A DNA stretch of 64,000 nt from Aminithiophilus ramosus (GTDB lineage: Bacteria; Synergistota; Synergistia; Synergistales; Aminithiophilaceae), in contig NZ_CP072943.1 in the NCBI RefSeq assembly GCF_018069705.1, forward strand, positions 1,043,260 through 1,107,259, given 5' to 3'. A program made the position numbers and the translations under genes. Below the pieces are notes generated by a model. That model saw only the letters and a program-made list of their open reading frames with translations, did no database searches and was not told the origin of the DNA. Within the stretch, counting starts at the first letter, position 1; each line of letters begins with the position of its first letter. Of this stretch, positions 34,586 through 41,615 are shown piece after piece.

Positions 34586-35443
34586 TCAATCACCTCTATT
34601 TCCATGTCTTATATTTTCATATACTCCATTTATTACCTCGATAACATCTTGTGGGTTTCCTTCTATATCACCTATAGACGTAGTAACCTTAACAGTCGAT
34701 CCTTGCGTAAAATATGTACGAGCTTTCGTTTCACCTGGCATCTCCGCTCTAATTGTTGCAGTATCTCCAGAAGAAACCGTCGCTCTAGTTAATTTAGGAA
34801 GAAAATCTTTTTTTAGTCCATTTTTACTTGAAAAAAATATTTTATTATCATAAGAATCAATATTTTCTGACATTATTGCAAGATTTTTCCGAGCATCTTC
34901 CTCATCCCATGGGTTAGGTCTAGAAAATGTCATGGTAAATTTTGTTATTCTTTTTGCCTCTTCAATCACTTGCAGAAATGTCTTAGGATTTTCTATAACG
35001 CCACCATCTACAATTATTCCTGATTTTTTCACAATGTCAGAGCTCGAAATAGTTTTTAAGAGCTTATTAAATAAATCATCATTTTTCCCAAACCTTGAAT
35101 TATCCTGTATCCCGCATATGCCAAGATCAAGATTCAAGAAACAATAAATATATTCGCTTGATTCATCATTTATAGACACAAAATCTCCATTTTCTAATTT
35201 TCCTTCTTTTTTAGGTCCAGTTTTTCCAAAACAGAAACGAATTGATTTTTTATCTATGAAAAATAAATTAGCAACTCTCCATTCAATATCACCTCGAAAA
35301 ACACAAACTGGCCTGCTTCTTATTGCCATCGATAATAATTCGGATCTACCTTTTGCCTGCAATTGGGCTCCATCGAAATCCAAAATTCCCTGAGAGCTAA
35401 AATACATTTTAATTCTACCAAGAAACAAGTCGATATTTTTCAT
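34586..35443 (-). CDS. RexA-like sensor candidate of a two-gene exclusion cassette
   Basis: This 285-residue soluble protein is AT-rich (foreign composition). It contains the motif FTMTFSRPNPWD (about residues 169-180) and a C-terminal beta-rich part GDTATIRAEMPGETKARTYFT. The RPNP motif reminds me of DUF4747-type proteins, and size and gene order match RexA (279 aa) upstream of a membrane partner. Start ATG 35443 has AGGAGG and its own TATAAT box. Function is inference from architecture. Confidence 0.55.
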   Translation of the reverse strand: MKNIDLFLGRIKMYFSSQGILDFDGAQLQAKGRSELLSMAIRSRPVCVFRGDIEWRVANLFFIDKKSIRFCFGKTGPKKEGKLENGDFVSINDESSEYIYCFLNLDLGICGIQDNSRFGKNDDLFNKLLKTISSSDIVKKSGIIVDGGVIENPKTFLQVIEEAKRITKFTMTFSRPNPWDEEDARKNLAIMSENIDSYDNKIFFSSKNGLKKDFLPKLTRATVSSGDTATIRAEMPGETKARTYFTQGSTVKVTTSIGDIEGNPQDVIEVINGVYENIRHGNRGD

Positions 35444-35480
35444 GTCGTCCTCCTAGTGAAAATATTGCATCACCAAGGAG

Positions 35481-35486
35481 ATTATA
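35481..35486 (-). promoter_or_regulatory. -10 box of the RexAB-like cassette
   Basis: TATAAT on the minus strand lies 38 nt upstream of the ATG at 35443. The -35 is weak. It shows the cassette can be transcribed independently of the late operon. Confidence 0.5.
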
Positions 35487-35525
35487 GCTCATTTAATAAT
35501 TTCGCTCCAGCTTACCTTGGGCGTT

Positions 35526-36038
35526 CTAAATACCTCCCAAAAGCACCCAATCTTCAGCCGGCGCCAGGAGGGCGGCTCTTGCGATCGCCCACGGCACTTC
35601 CTTTCTTCGGCGAAGGACCGTCTCCTCCGACACTCCGAATTTCCGCGCCACCCGTTGCAGCTGCGGTTCGTGAAGCCTGCTGTGATCCCGGAGGGAATCC
35701 ACCCAGAGAACATGGTGGGTAAAAATTCCCCAATCTTTGGGGAAAGCCCTCATGTACTCCCTGGCCACGATGATGATCTGACTCCATCCTCCCCCCGACG
35801 CCAGAATCGTTTCCATCTCGTCAGCCTTGAGCACGAGGGACTCCTGGGGTCCATGACCGGAAGGCGACGAATCGACGCGAGCGACATCGTCTCCTCCCTG
35901 CCCCTCGAAACCGGAAAGGATCTCCATCAAGTCCTCCGTCGACGGCGGCGGAACATCCCCGGCGATGATCCGGAGACCCATCGGATGGCATCGGATCACG
36001 AAATCGATCACGTCGGCCAGGCGCCGGACCTTATCCAT
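35526..36038 (-). CDS. Phage protein with C-terminal HTH, possible late regulator
   Basis: This 170-residue protein has an N-terminal helix pair, an acidic linker and a C-terminal HTH-like segment (PQLQRVARKFGVSEETVLRRRKEV). It follows the helicase-loader gene on the same strand and precedes the AT-rich insertion and packaging genes. That position suits a late-gene activator, but no family was recognised. Confidence 0.55.
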   Translation of the reverse strand: MDKVRRLADVIDFVIRCHPMGLRIIAGDVPPPSTEDLMEILSGFEGQGGDDVARVDSSPSGHGPQESLVLKADEMETILASGGGWSQIIIVAREYMRAFPKDWGIFTHHVLWVDSLRDHSRLHEPQLQRVARKFGVSEETVLRRRKEVPWAIARAALLAPAEDWVLLGGI

Positions 36039-36090
36039 CGTTCCACCTCCTCGGACGCTCTTGCCCGACCTCGGGCCTCTCCGGCGGGAA

Positions 36091-37014
36091 TCACCGATTC
36101 TCCAGCCTTCGGTCGGGACCGGTCACGGGAATCCAGCGACAGAGTTCCGCCAGCCGGGAAACGATCCGCCTGCCCATGACACCGCCGTAGTGACCGGCGA
36201 TCTCCTCGGGCCCCACGAGATTCGTCGTGGCGAAAACGAGCTTCCGGCCCCGCATCCTGCGGTCCAGTATCCGAAAAACCCGCTCCCCCACCCACTCGAA
36301 CCGGGTCGACTCGGCCCCCAGATCATCCAGAACGGAGATATCGGCCTCGGCCACCACGTCGGCGGGATCGGGCCCTTTCCTCTGATCGAACCACTTCTTC
36401 GAGGCATCGATCAGATCCGGCAGGGAGACGAAAACGGCGTTGAACCCGGCCTCCAGAGCCACGCGGGCCAGAGCCGCCTCGAGATGGCTCTTGCCCACTC
36501 CGGGCGGCCCCATGAGCAGCAGACCCTTTCCCGAAAGATCTCCGGCCCGGATCCGCATTCCCGACTCGATGGCCGCCAGACGGGCGGCTTCGGTGCCCTC
36601 GGTTTTCCTGAAGCCGCCGATGGACCGGTCCTCCAGATTCTCCGGAAGCCCGGCGGATCGCAGCAGAGCTCTCGTGCGCCTCTCCGCGTAAAGCCTCACG
36701 GCCTTCCCGCAGGGGCCGTAGGTGAGATAGATCCGCCCGAGGGACGCATCGATCCTCGGCGCGAGCCCCCGAGAGGGACAGACCGCAGGCCCCGGGCACT
36801 CCCGGCAACGCCTCGTCTCCCTGTCGAACTCCGCCAGAGCCCGGGCGTCGCAAGGCTCAGGGTTTCGAACCAGCTCCGCCGTCCTCGCCAGGAAAGGCTC
36901 CAGGTCCTGTTCCCGCGACCGGGGCGACACCTTTCCGCTGATCGTCCCACCAGCTCCGATACTGGTCCGGAAGCGCTCCACGGCCGCCGCCGCCGTCATC
37001 ACCGTTTCGGGCAT
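36091..37014 (-). CDS. DnaC/DnaI-type helicase loader
   Basis: This 307-residue AAA+ ATPase has Walker A LLMGPPGVGKSH (about residues 175-186), Walker B ISVLDDLGAES and sensor ATTNL. A Cys-containing N-terminus (RRCRECPGPAVCPSR, about residues 68-82) may bind zinc. It loads the host replicative helicase onto phage DNA. The annotated start overlaps the upstream initiator by 158 nt, so the true start could lie further downstream. Confidence 0.9.
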   Translation of the reverse strand: MPETVMTAAAAVERFRTSIGAGGTISGKVSPRSREQDLEPFLARTAELVRNPEPCDARALAEFDRETRRCRECPGPAVCPSRGLAPRIDASLGRIYLTYGPCGKAVRLYAERRTRALLRSAGLPENLEDRSIGGFRKTEGTEAARLAAIESGMRIRAGDLSGKGLLLMGPPGVGKSHLEAALARVALEAGFNAVFVSLPDLIDASKKWFDQRKGPDPADVVAEADISVLDDLGAESTRFEWVGERVFRILDRRMRGRKLVFATTNLVGPEEIAGHYGGVMGRRIVSRLAELCRWIPVTGPDRRLENR

Positions 37015-37747
37015 ATCCGCATCCTCCCTTCGCCGTCTTCGGATTCCGGGACACCTGATACCGGAGGCTTTCCAACAGATATTCCGCCGTGAGCTCCGCC
37101 AACGGCCTCCTCCGCCGCCGGAATCTTTCCTCGGCCGTCAGCAGCTCTTTCTGCACTCTCGCCGGAGTGTGGGCCCGCTCCAGGGCCCGGAAGGCCGAGA
37201 CCTCTCCGGGCGAAAGCCCCTCACTCCCCCGCTTGAGCATCAGAAGCTCCGCCGTGGAGCGCATGGCCTCCGGAACATCGTCGGCTCCGCAGGAGAGATC
37301 CTCCCCGGTTCCGTCCGACGGCCCGGGAGCGGCAGCTCCCTCCGAAGGAGTAGGTTCCATATCGTTAGTGGCTATAGTTCTGGCGGCACCGTGTGCCGCC
37401 CCCCCGGCAGCTCCTGCCGCCCCGCCCCGGCACGCGGTGCCGCCCCCCCGTAGGGCGTAGACGGACGTGAGCCCCTGGGCGGATCGATCCGTCCGGGCCA
37501 CATACCCCCTATCCTCGAGAATCCGCAACGACTCCCTCGCCTTTCTCGGGGAGCAGCCCGCCCTTCTGGCCAGAGACAGCATGGACGGGAAACAGCTCCT
37601 TCCCTCCACGGACGAAAAGGAACAGAGCGCGGCATAAACCGCCTTATCGAAGGCGGAAAGGCTCTCATCCGTCATGATGGAAATATCCAGGAAGCAGAAC
37701 CAGAAATTGCGTTGGTCCTGGACTTCAAAAGCCGTCTGCCGATCCAT
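36857..37747 (-). CDS. Phage replication initiator-like protein with winged helix
   Basis: This 296-residue protein has an N-terminal HTH (LSAFDKAVYAALCSFSSVEG, then SLARRAGCSPRKARESLRILEDRGYVART, about residues 31-85), a low-complexity Gly/Ala linker and a C-terminal helical part. The layout matches phage O-like and DnaD-like replication proteins upstream of a helicase loader. An origin could lie in its linker region, but I see no iterons. Confidence 0.75.
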   Translation of the reverse strand: MDRQTAFEVQDQRNFWFCFLDISIMTDESLSAFDKAVYAALCSFSSVEGRSCFPSMLSLARRAGCSPRKARESLRILEDRGYVARTDRSAQGLTSVYALRGGGTACRGGAAGAAGGAAHGAARTIATNDMEPTPSEGAAAPGPSDGTGEDLSCGADDVPEAMRSTAELLMLKRGSEGLSPGEVSAFRALERAHTPARVQKELLTAEERFRRRRRPLAELTAEYLLESLRYQVSRNPKTAKGGCGYARNGDDGGGGRGALPDQYRSWWDDQRKGVAPVAGTGPGAFPGEDGGAGSKP

Positions 37748-37845
37748 CGGACACCCCCCTGAAACCCTCTTTCGTCAGCAACGGAAAACGCCCGCGGATC
37801 CGGACTCGGGAGAAATCCGGGTCCGGATCCACCTCCTGGAAGCTC

Positions 37846-38034
37846 TCAATTCCACCTTGCCAAAAGCTCCCTGGCCCGCCGTACATCGCCCTCCAAAAGG
37901 TCGAGGTAGACCGAAAACCCGTCGGGCACGGCACCGACGCGGAAGTTGAACTCCGCCACGCAGAACTCGGCGGTAACGATGAGATCGCTGAAAACCCGCC
38001 GACGCATCTCGTCCATTGCGACGTCCGATTTCAT
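37846..38034 (-). CDS. Small early phage protein, 62 aa
   Basis: The frame starts MKSDVAMDEMRRRVFSDLI at ATG 38034 with GGGGG upstream. It ends RRARELLARWN. It is helical, acidic then basic, with no recognised family. It lies downstream of a leader hairpin (38067-38084) shared in form with the next small gene. Confidence 0.55.
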   Translation of the reverse strand: MKSDVAMDEMRRRVFSDLIVTAEFCVAEFNFRVGAVPDGFSVYLDLLEGDVRRARELLARWN

Positions 38035-38066
38035 GATGGCCCCCGCTTTCCTGGTAGAGTCTCCGA

Positions 38067-38084
38067 CGGGAGTTGCAGCTCCCG
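38067..38084 (-). promoter_or_regulatory. Leader hairpin motif, copy 1
   Basis: CGGGAG-TTGCAG-CTCCCG forms a 6-bp stem 32 nt upstream of ATG 38034. A similar hairpin (38295-38314) occurs at a similar distance before ATG 38266, and both are followed on the minus strand by an ACTxTxxTACCA-like sequence. Confidence 0.5.
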
Positions 38085-38089
38085 ACACA

Positions 38090-38266
38090 TCACTGCCCGA
38101 GCAACCTCTCGGCCCGTCGGGCGGCACGGTACAGCGCCTCATAGGACCAGGCGATCTCCATGGCCTCCTCCATGGAGGCCGACCCCTGACAGCCGATCGC
38201 GTTGTTGTACCGATTAAAAGCCTTCACCACGGTCTCGAGGGCCTCGCGCGCTTCGACGTCATTCAT
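38090..38266 (-). CDS. Small early phage protein, 58 aa
   Basis: The frame starts MNDVEAREALETVVKAF at ATG 38266 behind GGGAGG. It is helical and ends LYRAARRAERLLGQ. No family recognised. It is part of a run of small minus-strand early genes leading to replication genes. Confidence 0.55.
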   Translation of the reverse strand: MNDVEAREALETVVKAFNRYNNAIGCQGSASMEEAMEIAWSYEALYRAARRAERLLGQ

Positions 38267-38462
38267 CGCCGGCGCCTCCCTGTGGTAAAATAGTGCGGGA
38301 GCGGCAACTCCCGCCTGAGCTTTGCCCATGCCCGCCGTCCTGGCGGGCCTTCTTTTTCAAATCGCACCGTTGCGGGATGGAAACAACCTCCCGAAACCTA
38401 CTGATCCATCGCGGCCCCCGAGGGCGCTCGTCGAGGAGCGCCTGCATCTTTCGGATGTTCAT
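38259..38462 (-). CDS. Small hybrid ORF read through repeat R1
   Basis: The frame starts MNIRKMQALLDERPRGPRWIS at ATG 38462 (ATGA overlap with the upstream gene). It then reads through R1, which encodes VSIPQRCDL, and ends at 38259 in the next gene's start region. The C-terminal half therefore looks like a junction product rather than an original gene end. Confidence 0.45.
   Translation of the reverse strand: MNIRKMQALLDERPRGPRWISRFREVVSIPQRCDLKKKARQDGGHGQSSGGSCRSRTILPQGGAGDE
38295..38314 (-). promoter_or_regulatory. Leader hairpin motif, copy 2
   Basis: GCGGGAG-CGGCAA-CTCCCGC forms a 7-bp stem upstream of ATG 38266, mirroring copy 1 at 38067-38084. It could be an operator or an RNA structure. 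Confidence 0.5.
38330..38357 (+). terminator. Intrinsic terminator ending in repeat R1
   Basis: GCCCGCC-GTCCT-GGCGGGC followed by CTTCTTTTT on the plus strand runs directly into R1. No plus-strand gene precedes it, so a short plus-strand RNA would be the transcript it ends. Confidence 0.65.
38356..38384 (+). repeat. CRISPR-repeat-like element R1
   Basis: 29 nt, TTCAAATCGCACCGTTG...GATGGAAAC. It differs from the consensus only in GATGG for GATTG. The 3' GAAAC end and internal ATCG-ACC-GGGATTG layout match type I/III CRISPR repeats. It follows a terminator T tract. Confidence 0.8.
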
Positions 38463-38746
38463 GCCCTCAACTTCATCCCCTTTCCCTTGAATGCCCATAG
38501 GGCTATATGCCCCCCATTCCAGAGTTCGTTGCACCCCTCCAGCCACTCAAGCGCCGCTTCGGTGTCGAGGAATCCAATGACATCCTCGACCTCCGCCGAG
38601 GGATCACGGAGGACCACCGCCACCAGCGGCCAGTCCTCCGGCTCCGGCACCGGCTCCAGCCGGGCCAGAAGGCGCTGAAAAAACGACGGCCGCCGGTACG
38701 GCCCGCGCACGGCGCCGGTTTCGATCAATCGTTCAATCCGCACCAT
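38459..38746 (-). CDS. Hypothetical protein between R1 and R2, 95 aa
   Basis: The frame starts MVRIERLIETGAVRGPYRRPSFFQ at ATG 38746, 12 nt from R2, and its GAGGAGG ribosome site abuts the repeat. It is acidic in the middle (EPEDWPLVAVVLRDPSAEVEDVIG) with no recognised family. It overlaps the next gene by ATGA. Confidence 0.6.
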   Translation of the reverse strand: MVRIERLIETGAVRGPYRRPSFFQRLLARLEPVPEPEDWPLVAVVLRDPSAEVEDVIGFLDTEAALEWLEGCNELWNGGHIALWAFKGKGMKLRA

Positions 38747-38756
38747 TGCCGCCCTC

Positions 38757-38785
38757 CTCAAATCGCACCGTTGCGGGATTGAAAC
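38757..38785 (+). repeat. CRISPR-repeat-like element R2
   Basis: Consensus copy with C in place of the first T. On the minus strand it supplies the last codons and TGA stop of the HTH gene to its right (FQSRNGAI), and its other edge abuts the ribosome site of the gene to its left. Confidence 0.85.
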
Positions 38786-39048
38786 AACCAACGGTACTTT
38801 TTCACCTTCTCGTTGGGGTCAAGGACCTCGAACGGGCAAGGGGTCTCTTTCATTCGTCGCCCCAGCGTCGACCGACTGATCCCGTACTTTTCGCAGAACA
38901 CCCTTGCCGGGAGCCATGGATTCTCTTCGCCCGACAGCATCTGGTTCCGGGCAATCATGTCCAGCAGCCGGTCCACTTTCGCGTTCAGCTCGGCGATTTG
39001 CCTGGGCGTCGTCTCATCGACGACGAAAACGGTCTGCCCTGGCGTCAT
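38758..39048 (-). CDS. HTH protein ending inside R2
   Basis: This 96-residue protein has an N-terminal helix (RQIAELNAKVDRLLDMIARNQ) and an HTH-like core (VFCEKYGISRSTLGRRMKE). The final residues QSRNGAI and the stop codon are encoded by R2. It overlaps the ribbon-helix-helix gene upstream by 35 nt. It is probably a regulator, target unknown. Confidence 0.65.
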   Translation of the reverse strand: MTPGQTVFVVDETTPRQIAELNAKVDRLLDMIARNQMLSGEENPWLPARVFCEKYGISRSTLGRRMKETPCPFEVLDPNEKVKKYRWLFQSRNGAI

Positions 39049-39253
39049 TGCGTCTACCTCCTTGATCGTTGAAATTGAAGGTCTGCAGATCCTTCACACC
39101 TTCCGCCCTTTCCATGGCCTCTCTGATCAGCCGCCTCAGCAGACATCCGCAACTCAAGCCTCGCCTCGATGCCTCTGAGGCGAGCCAGTCATACTCGCCC
39201 TCGGTCAGCCGCACCGAAAAAGCACGACTGAGCCTCGATGCAGTTCTACCCAT
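39014..39253 (-). CDS. Ribbon-helix-helix regulator
   Basis: This 79-residue protein has the pattern AFSVRLTEGEYDWLASEASRRGL followed by CGCLLRRLIREAMERAEG, a CopG/Arc-type ribbon-helix-helix fold. ATG 39253 has GAGGCGG upstream. It is divergent from the small gene at 39323, with a 69-nt shared control region containing TTGTGATACATTGGGGGACAA. Confidence 0.65.
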   Translation of the reverse strand: MGRTASRLSRAFSVRLTEGEYDWLASEASRRGLSCGCLLRRLIREAMERAEGVKDLQTFNFNDQGGRRNDARADRFRRR

Positions 39254-39322
39254 CCGCCTCACCGCCTGGATTTCGCCATACTGTTGTGATACATTGGGGG
39301 ACAATTAAAGGGGGGATCGAAA

Positions 39323-39517
39323 ATGAGATCTCCAAATATCGCCACCACATTCACGTTCAAAAATTCGAGCTTCGTCTTTGAAGTCTACGCCTTCAGGAAA
39401 GTCACTCAAAAAGAAGGTCTCTTGGCCCTTTCTCAATGGATGAAGCAGTACAAGCACAAGACGATTCCTCGTCGCGGAAAGGGTAAAGCGATAACCATAT
39501 TTGGCTTTGATGAATAA
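39323..39517 (+). CDS. Small phage protein, 64 aa
   Basis: Start ATG 39323 has AGGGGGG 7 nt upstream. The sequence includes FTFKNSSFVFEVYAFRKVTQKEGLLAL and a basic C-terminus. No family recognised. It overlaps a minus-strand frame (39402-39668) by 116 nt, and both have good ribosome sites. Confidence 0.55.
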   Translation: MRSPNIATTFTFKNSSFVFEVYAFRKVTQKEGLLALSQWMKQYKHKTIPRRGKGKAITIFGFDE

Positions 39518-39668
39518 GCAGCTCCGCCAGCAACAAAGCTTCTCCGGGATTAATGAACGTGATCGATTTTCGACCGAAGAGACCCATCGTTACGATTCCG
39601 GTCTCTTCGTCCTGAAACAGATCGAAGCGCAAGTGCTTCGAAGGACTTTCTTCGGGTACTTCTGACAT
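39402..39668 (-). CDS. Small phage protein, 88 aa, antiparallel overlap
   Basis: Start ATG 39668 lies 17 nt from R3 and has GGGAGGTG upstream. The sequence HLRFDLFQDEETGIVTMGLFGRKSITFINPGEALLLAELLIH looks like a folded beta-alpha protein. The last 116 nt overlap the plus-strand gene, so one of the two may be shorter or non-coding. Confidence 0.5.
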   Translation of the reverse strand: MSEVPEESPSKHLRFDLFQDEETGIVTMGLFGRKSITFINPGEALLLAELLIHQSQIWLSLYPFRDEESSCACTASSIEKGPRDLLFE

Positions 39669-39684
39669 TCATTCACCTCCCATA

Positions 39685-39713
39685 TTCGAATCGAACCGTT
39701 GCGGGATTGAAAC
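39685..39713 (+). repeat. CRISPR-repeat-like element R3
   Basis: 29 nt with G and A in the 5' half (TTCGAATCGAACCG...GGGATTGAAAC). It lies just upstream of the 88-aa gene and just beyond the 3' end of the XRE gene to its right. Confidence 0.8.
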
Positions 39714-39752
39714 TTGAAACTTATTGAAAACGATTGTCAAGGTGCCCTTCCC

Positions 39753-40174
39753 TCAGCTCAGAGCCTCGTCCAGTACGTGTCTCAGCCGCTGGCAGTGCTC
39801 CCGCCTGAGTGGGTCGTCGATCCGGCCGTTGTCCGTCAAGTCGAAAACCGTCTCCAGATCGACCAGAACCGGCGTACTCGCGTCGAGGGCCTCCCGGAAC
39901 CGCCGGGCCTCCTCGACGTGCGGGTTCAGTTGCCCCCCGGCCCCCGATCGGCCGGGGGGGTCGTAGGGTTTCCGTAGATCAGCAAATAAAGCTCCCCGTT
40001 TGGAAGCCCAAGCGCGGCCTCAAGAGCCGCGAGATTCTTGGCGTCTGTCGGGGAATATTTCTCATTTTCCCAATCACAAACCGTTGTTCGGGTACACCCG
40101 ATTTTTTGAGCCAACTCACCTTGGGTCATGCCGATGTCGCGCCTCGCCTTTCTTATTACGTCTCCGCACCCCAT
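39753..40174 (-). CDS. Module A: XRE repressor with C-terminal domain in -1 frame
   Basis: Residues 1-82 carry an XRE HTH (MTQGELAQKIGCTRTTVCDWENEKYSPTDAKNLAALE) and the linker NPTTPPADRGPGGN, then a stop at 39926. The -1 frame continues QLNPHVEEARRFREALDAS and ends HVLDEALS at 39753. The junction is G_GGG_GGC. A related copy at 44815-45215 keeps the same frame relation. It is either programmed frameshifting or a one-base error in a G tract. It is divergent from the XRE gene at 40324. Confidence 0.7.
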
Positions 40175-40230
40175 CCCCTCACCTCCTTTTATTCTGGTCT
40201 ACTTGGATTTTATGGCCAACCCCCCACTAA

Positions 40231-40299
40231 AGTCAAGTCAACTTTTACAAGTAGGTTGCGTTGACTTTTCTTGACTATTCTTGTTCCGGAAAGTAGGGT
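40231..40299. promoter_or_regulatory. Module A operators and promoter
   Basis: TTGACT half-sites occur inverted at 40231 and 40236 (AGTCAA) and direct at 40261 and 40271. The last is also a -35 (TTGACT, 17 nt, TAGGGT at 40294-40299) for the rightward gene. AGTCAAC and GTTGACT form a dyad around 40251. Confidence 0.55.
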
Positions 40300-40323
40300 T
40301 TACTTGAAATGGGGGGAAGCGCC

Positions 40324-40779
40324 ATGATCACCGGCGAAGAAATCCGGCGGTTACGCAAGGAGAAGAAATGGACACAGCAGGACTTGGCCAATGAGGTCGG
40401 CGTTGCAAAAACCACCGTTCTGGACTGGGAGAAAAACCGATATTCCCCAGAGGGCAAGAACGTGAACAATTTGGCCCGCGCCCTCAACGTCTCCATCGCC
40501 TACCTCATGGGCGAGACCGACGAGCCCCGGCCCGTCTCCCCTGCCGCCGGGCCACCCCAAAAACCGGCCTCCGGAGACTTCAACCCGACCGGGCTTCAGG
40601 AGAAGCTGCTCGAATTTCTGGCCGCCGTTCACGACAGAGGCAAAACCTCACCTGATTTTCTGGATCTCATCCGCCAGGTGAATGCTCTGAGCGAAGACGA
40701 AAAGCAGCTCCTGCTCCTCTGGCGCTCCCTGTCCCCGGAAAAACAGGAAACGGCGCTGCGCCTGCTGAAGGCCCTGTGA
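40324..40779 (+). CDS. Module A: XRE-family repressor, rightward
   Basis: This 151-residue protein has an XRE HTH in residues about 5-62 (LRKEKKWTQQDLANEVGVAKTTVLDWEKNRYSPEG), a linker AYLMGETDEPRP shared with two other repressors in this region, and a C-terminal helical domain (LQEKLLEFLAAV, LSPEKQETALRLLKAL). It is probably a CI-like lysogeny repressor. The ATG at 40324 has GGGGGG upstream. The stop is 10 nt before R4. Confidence 0.85.
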   Translation: MITGEEIRRLRKEKKWTQQDLANEVGVAKTTVLDWEKNRYSPEGKNVNNLARALNVSIAYLMGETDEPRPVSPAAGPPQKPASGDFNPTGLQEKLLEFLAAVHDRGKTSPDFLDLIRQVNALSEDEKQLLLLWRSLSPEKQETALRLLKAL

Positions 40780-40788
40780 GCCTCAAGA

Positions 40789-40817
40789 TTCAAATCGCAC
40801 CGTTGCGGTGTGGAAAC
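40789..40817 (+). repeat. CRISPR-repeat-like element R4
   Basis: TTCAAATCGCACCGTTGC then GGTGTGGAAAC, differing from the consensus in the last third. It is followed at 9 nt by a promoter and leader RNA. Confidence 0.78.
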
Positions 40818-40825
40818 GCAATCCC

Positions 40826-40853
40826 TTGACATCTTTCCCGAGCCTTGTAGAAT
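40826..40853 (+). promoter_or_regulatory. Promoter downstream of R4
   Basis: TTGACA (40826-40831), 16 nt, TAGAAT (40848-40853). It drives the nested-hairpin leader and the two genes that follow. Confidence 0.7.
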
Positions 40854-40881
40854 TTGATCGTCCCATATCGTTCGTTTACGC

Positions 40882-40931
40882 CCCCAGAGGATGAAGGCAG
40901 CCCCTTCGGCAGTTTGGTTCTCTGGGGTTTT
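40882..40931 (+). ncRNA. Nested-hairpin leader RNA, copy 1
   Basis: The outer stem CCCCAGAGGA (40882-40891) pairs with TTCTCTGGGG (40918-40927). Inside it GAAGG (40893-40897) pairs with CCTTC (40903-40907) around the loop CAGCC. TTTT follows. Copy 2 at 42264-42314 has the same loop with compensating changes in both stems. It acts as an attenuator or terminator in the 5' leader. Confidence 0.7.
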
Positions 40932-40955
40932 CCCTTCACGAAAGGAGGAGACACC

Positions 40956-41162
40956 ATGAGCCCCAGCGATTTCCTCTTCGCGACACCGAGCTTCTTGCGC
41001 GGCATGGCTTCGGTGCTTGACATGGGCGATACCCTTTCCGTCTTCAACACCACGGACACTCTCAACGACGCCGATTCTCGGGCAACGGCTGCCGATTGGC
41101 AGGCTGTCGGCCAGGATATCCGTAAGGCCTTGAAGGAATACCAAGCAACGCATGCCCTCTAA
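40956..41162 (+). CDS. Small conserved protein (SDFLFATPSF type), 68 aa
   Basis: The sequence SDFLFATPSFLRGMASVLDMG with the later DWQAVGQDIRKALKEY matches a small uncharacterised protein type that I have seen next to DUF2335 genes in phages and plasmids. ATG 40956 has AAGGAGGAG upstream, directly after the leader RNA. It overlaps the DUF2335 gene by 11 nt, so the two are coupled. Confidence 0.7.
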   Translation: MSPSDFLFATPSFLRGMASVLDMGDTLSVFNTTDTLNDADSRATAADWQAVGQDIRKALKEYQATHAL

Positions 41163-41562
41163 CCGCTCCCGATCCCTTCTCCAGGCAAAAACCACTCGCA
41201 TCGTACGCACCGAGGCCTATGAAGGGCCTCTTCCGTCGCCCGAAATTCTCGCTCGCTACAATGAAGTATGCCCGGGAGCAGCGGAGAGAATCCTGGTCAT
41301 GGCGGAGAACCAAGCCCGACACCGGCAGGGACTGGAGGCGGAGGTTATCCGTTCGCGAACCAGAGACAGCCGGTGCGGAATTTTCTGTGGCCTTGCCATC
41401 GGCATCAGCAGCATCGTCTGTGGCACAGCTGCCGTGATCTGGGGCCATTCCTGGGCCGGGACCTTTATTGGCACCGGCGGAGTGGCGGGTCTTGTCGGTG
41501 TCTTCATCCACGGAACAAATTCCAGCCGCGCCGAGCGCGAAGCAAAAGCTTCCCAAAACTGA
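41152..41562 (+). CDS. DUF2335-family membrane protein
   Basis: This 136-residue protein has the DUF2335 opening YEGPLPSPEILARYNEVCPGAAERILVMAENQARHR and two membrane helices near the C-terminus (CGIFCGLAIGISSIVCGTAAVIWG and TFIGTGGVAGLVGVFIHG). The family is uncharacterised, with a cytoplasmic N-terminus expected. It forms a two-gene unit with the small gene upstream. Confidence 0.8.
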   Translation: MPSNRSRSLLQAKTTRIVRTEAYEGPLPSPEILARYNEVCPGAAERILVMAENQARHRQGLEAEVIRSRTRDSRCGIFCGLAIGISSIVCGTAAVIWGHSWAGTFIGTGGVAGLVGVFIHGTNSSRAEREAKASQN

Positions 41563-41586
41563 CATCACCGCTTCCACCCCGTCTCT

Positions 41587-41615
41587 TTCAACCCGCATCG
41601 TTTCCGTGTAGAACC
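41587..41615 (+). repeat. Degenerate CRISPR-repeat-like element R4b
   Basis: 22 of 29 positions match R4 (TTCAACCCGCATCGTTTCC...GTAGAACC). It is in the same orientation as the others and again lies at a gene boundary, providing the stop codon for a remnant minus-strand frame. Confidence 0.55.
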
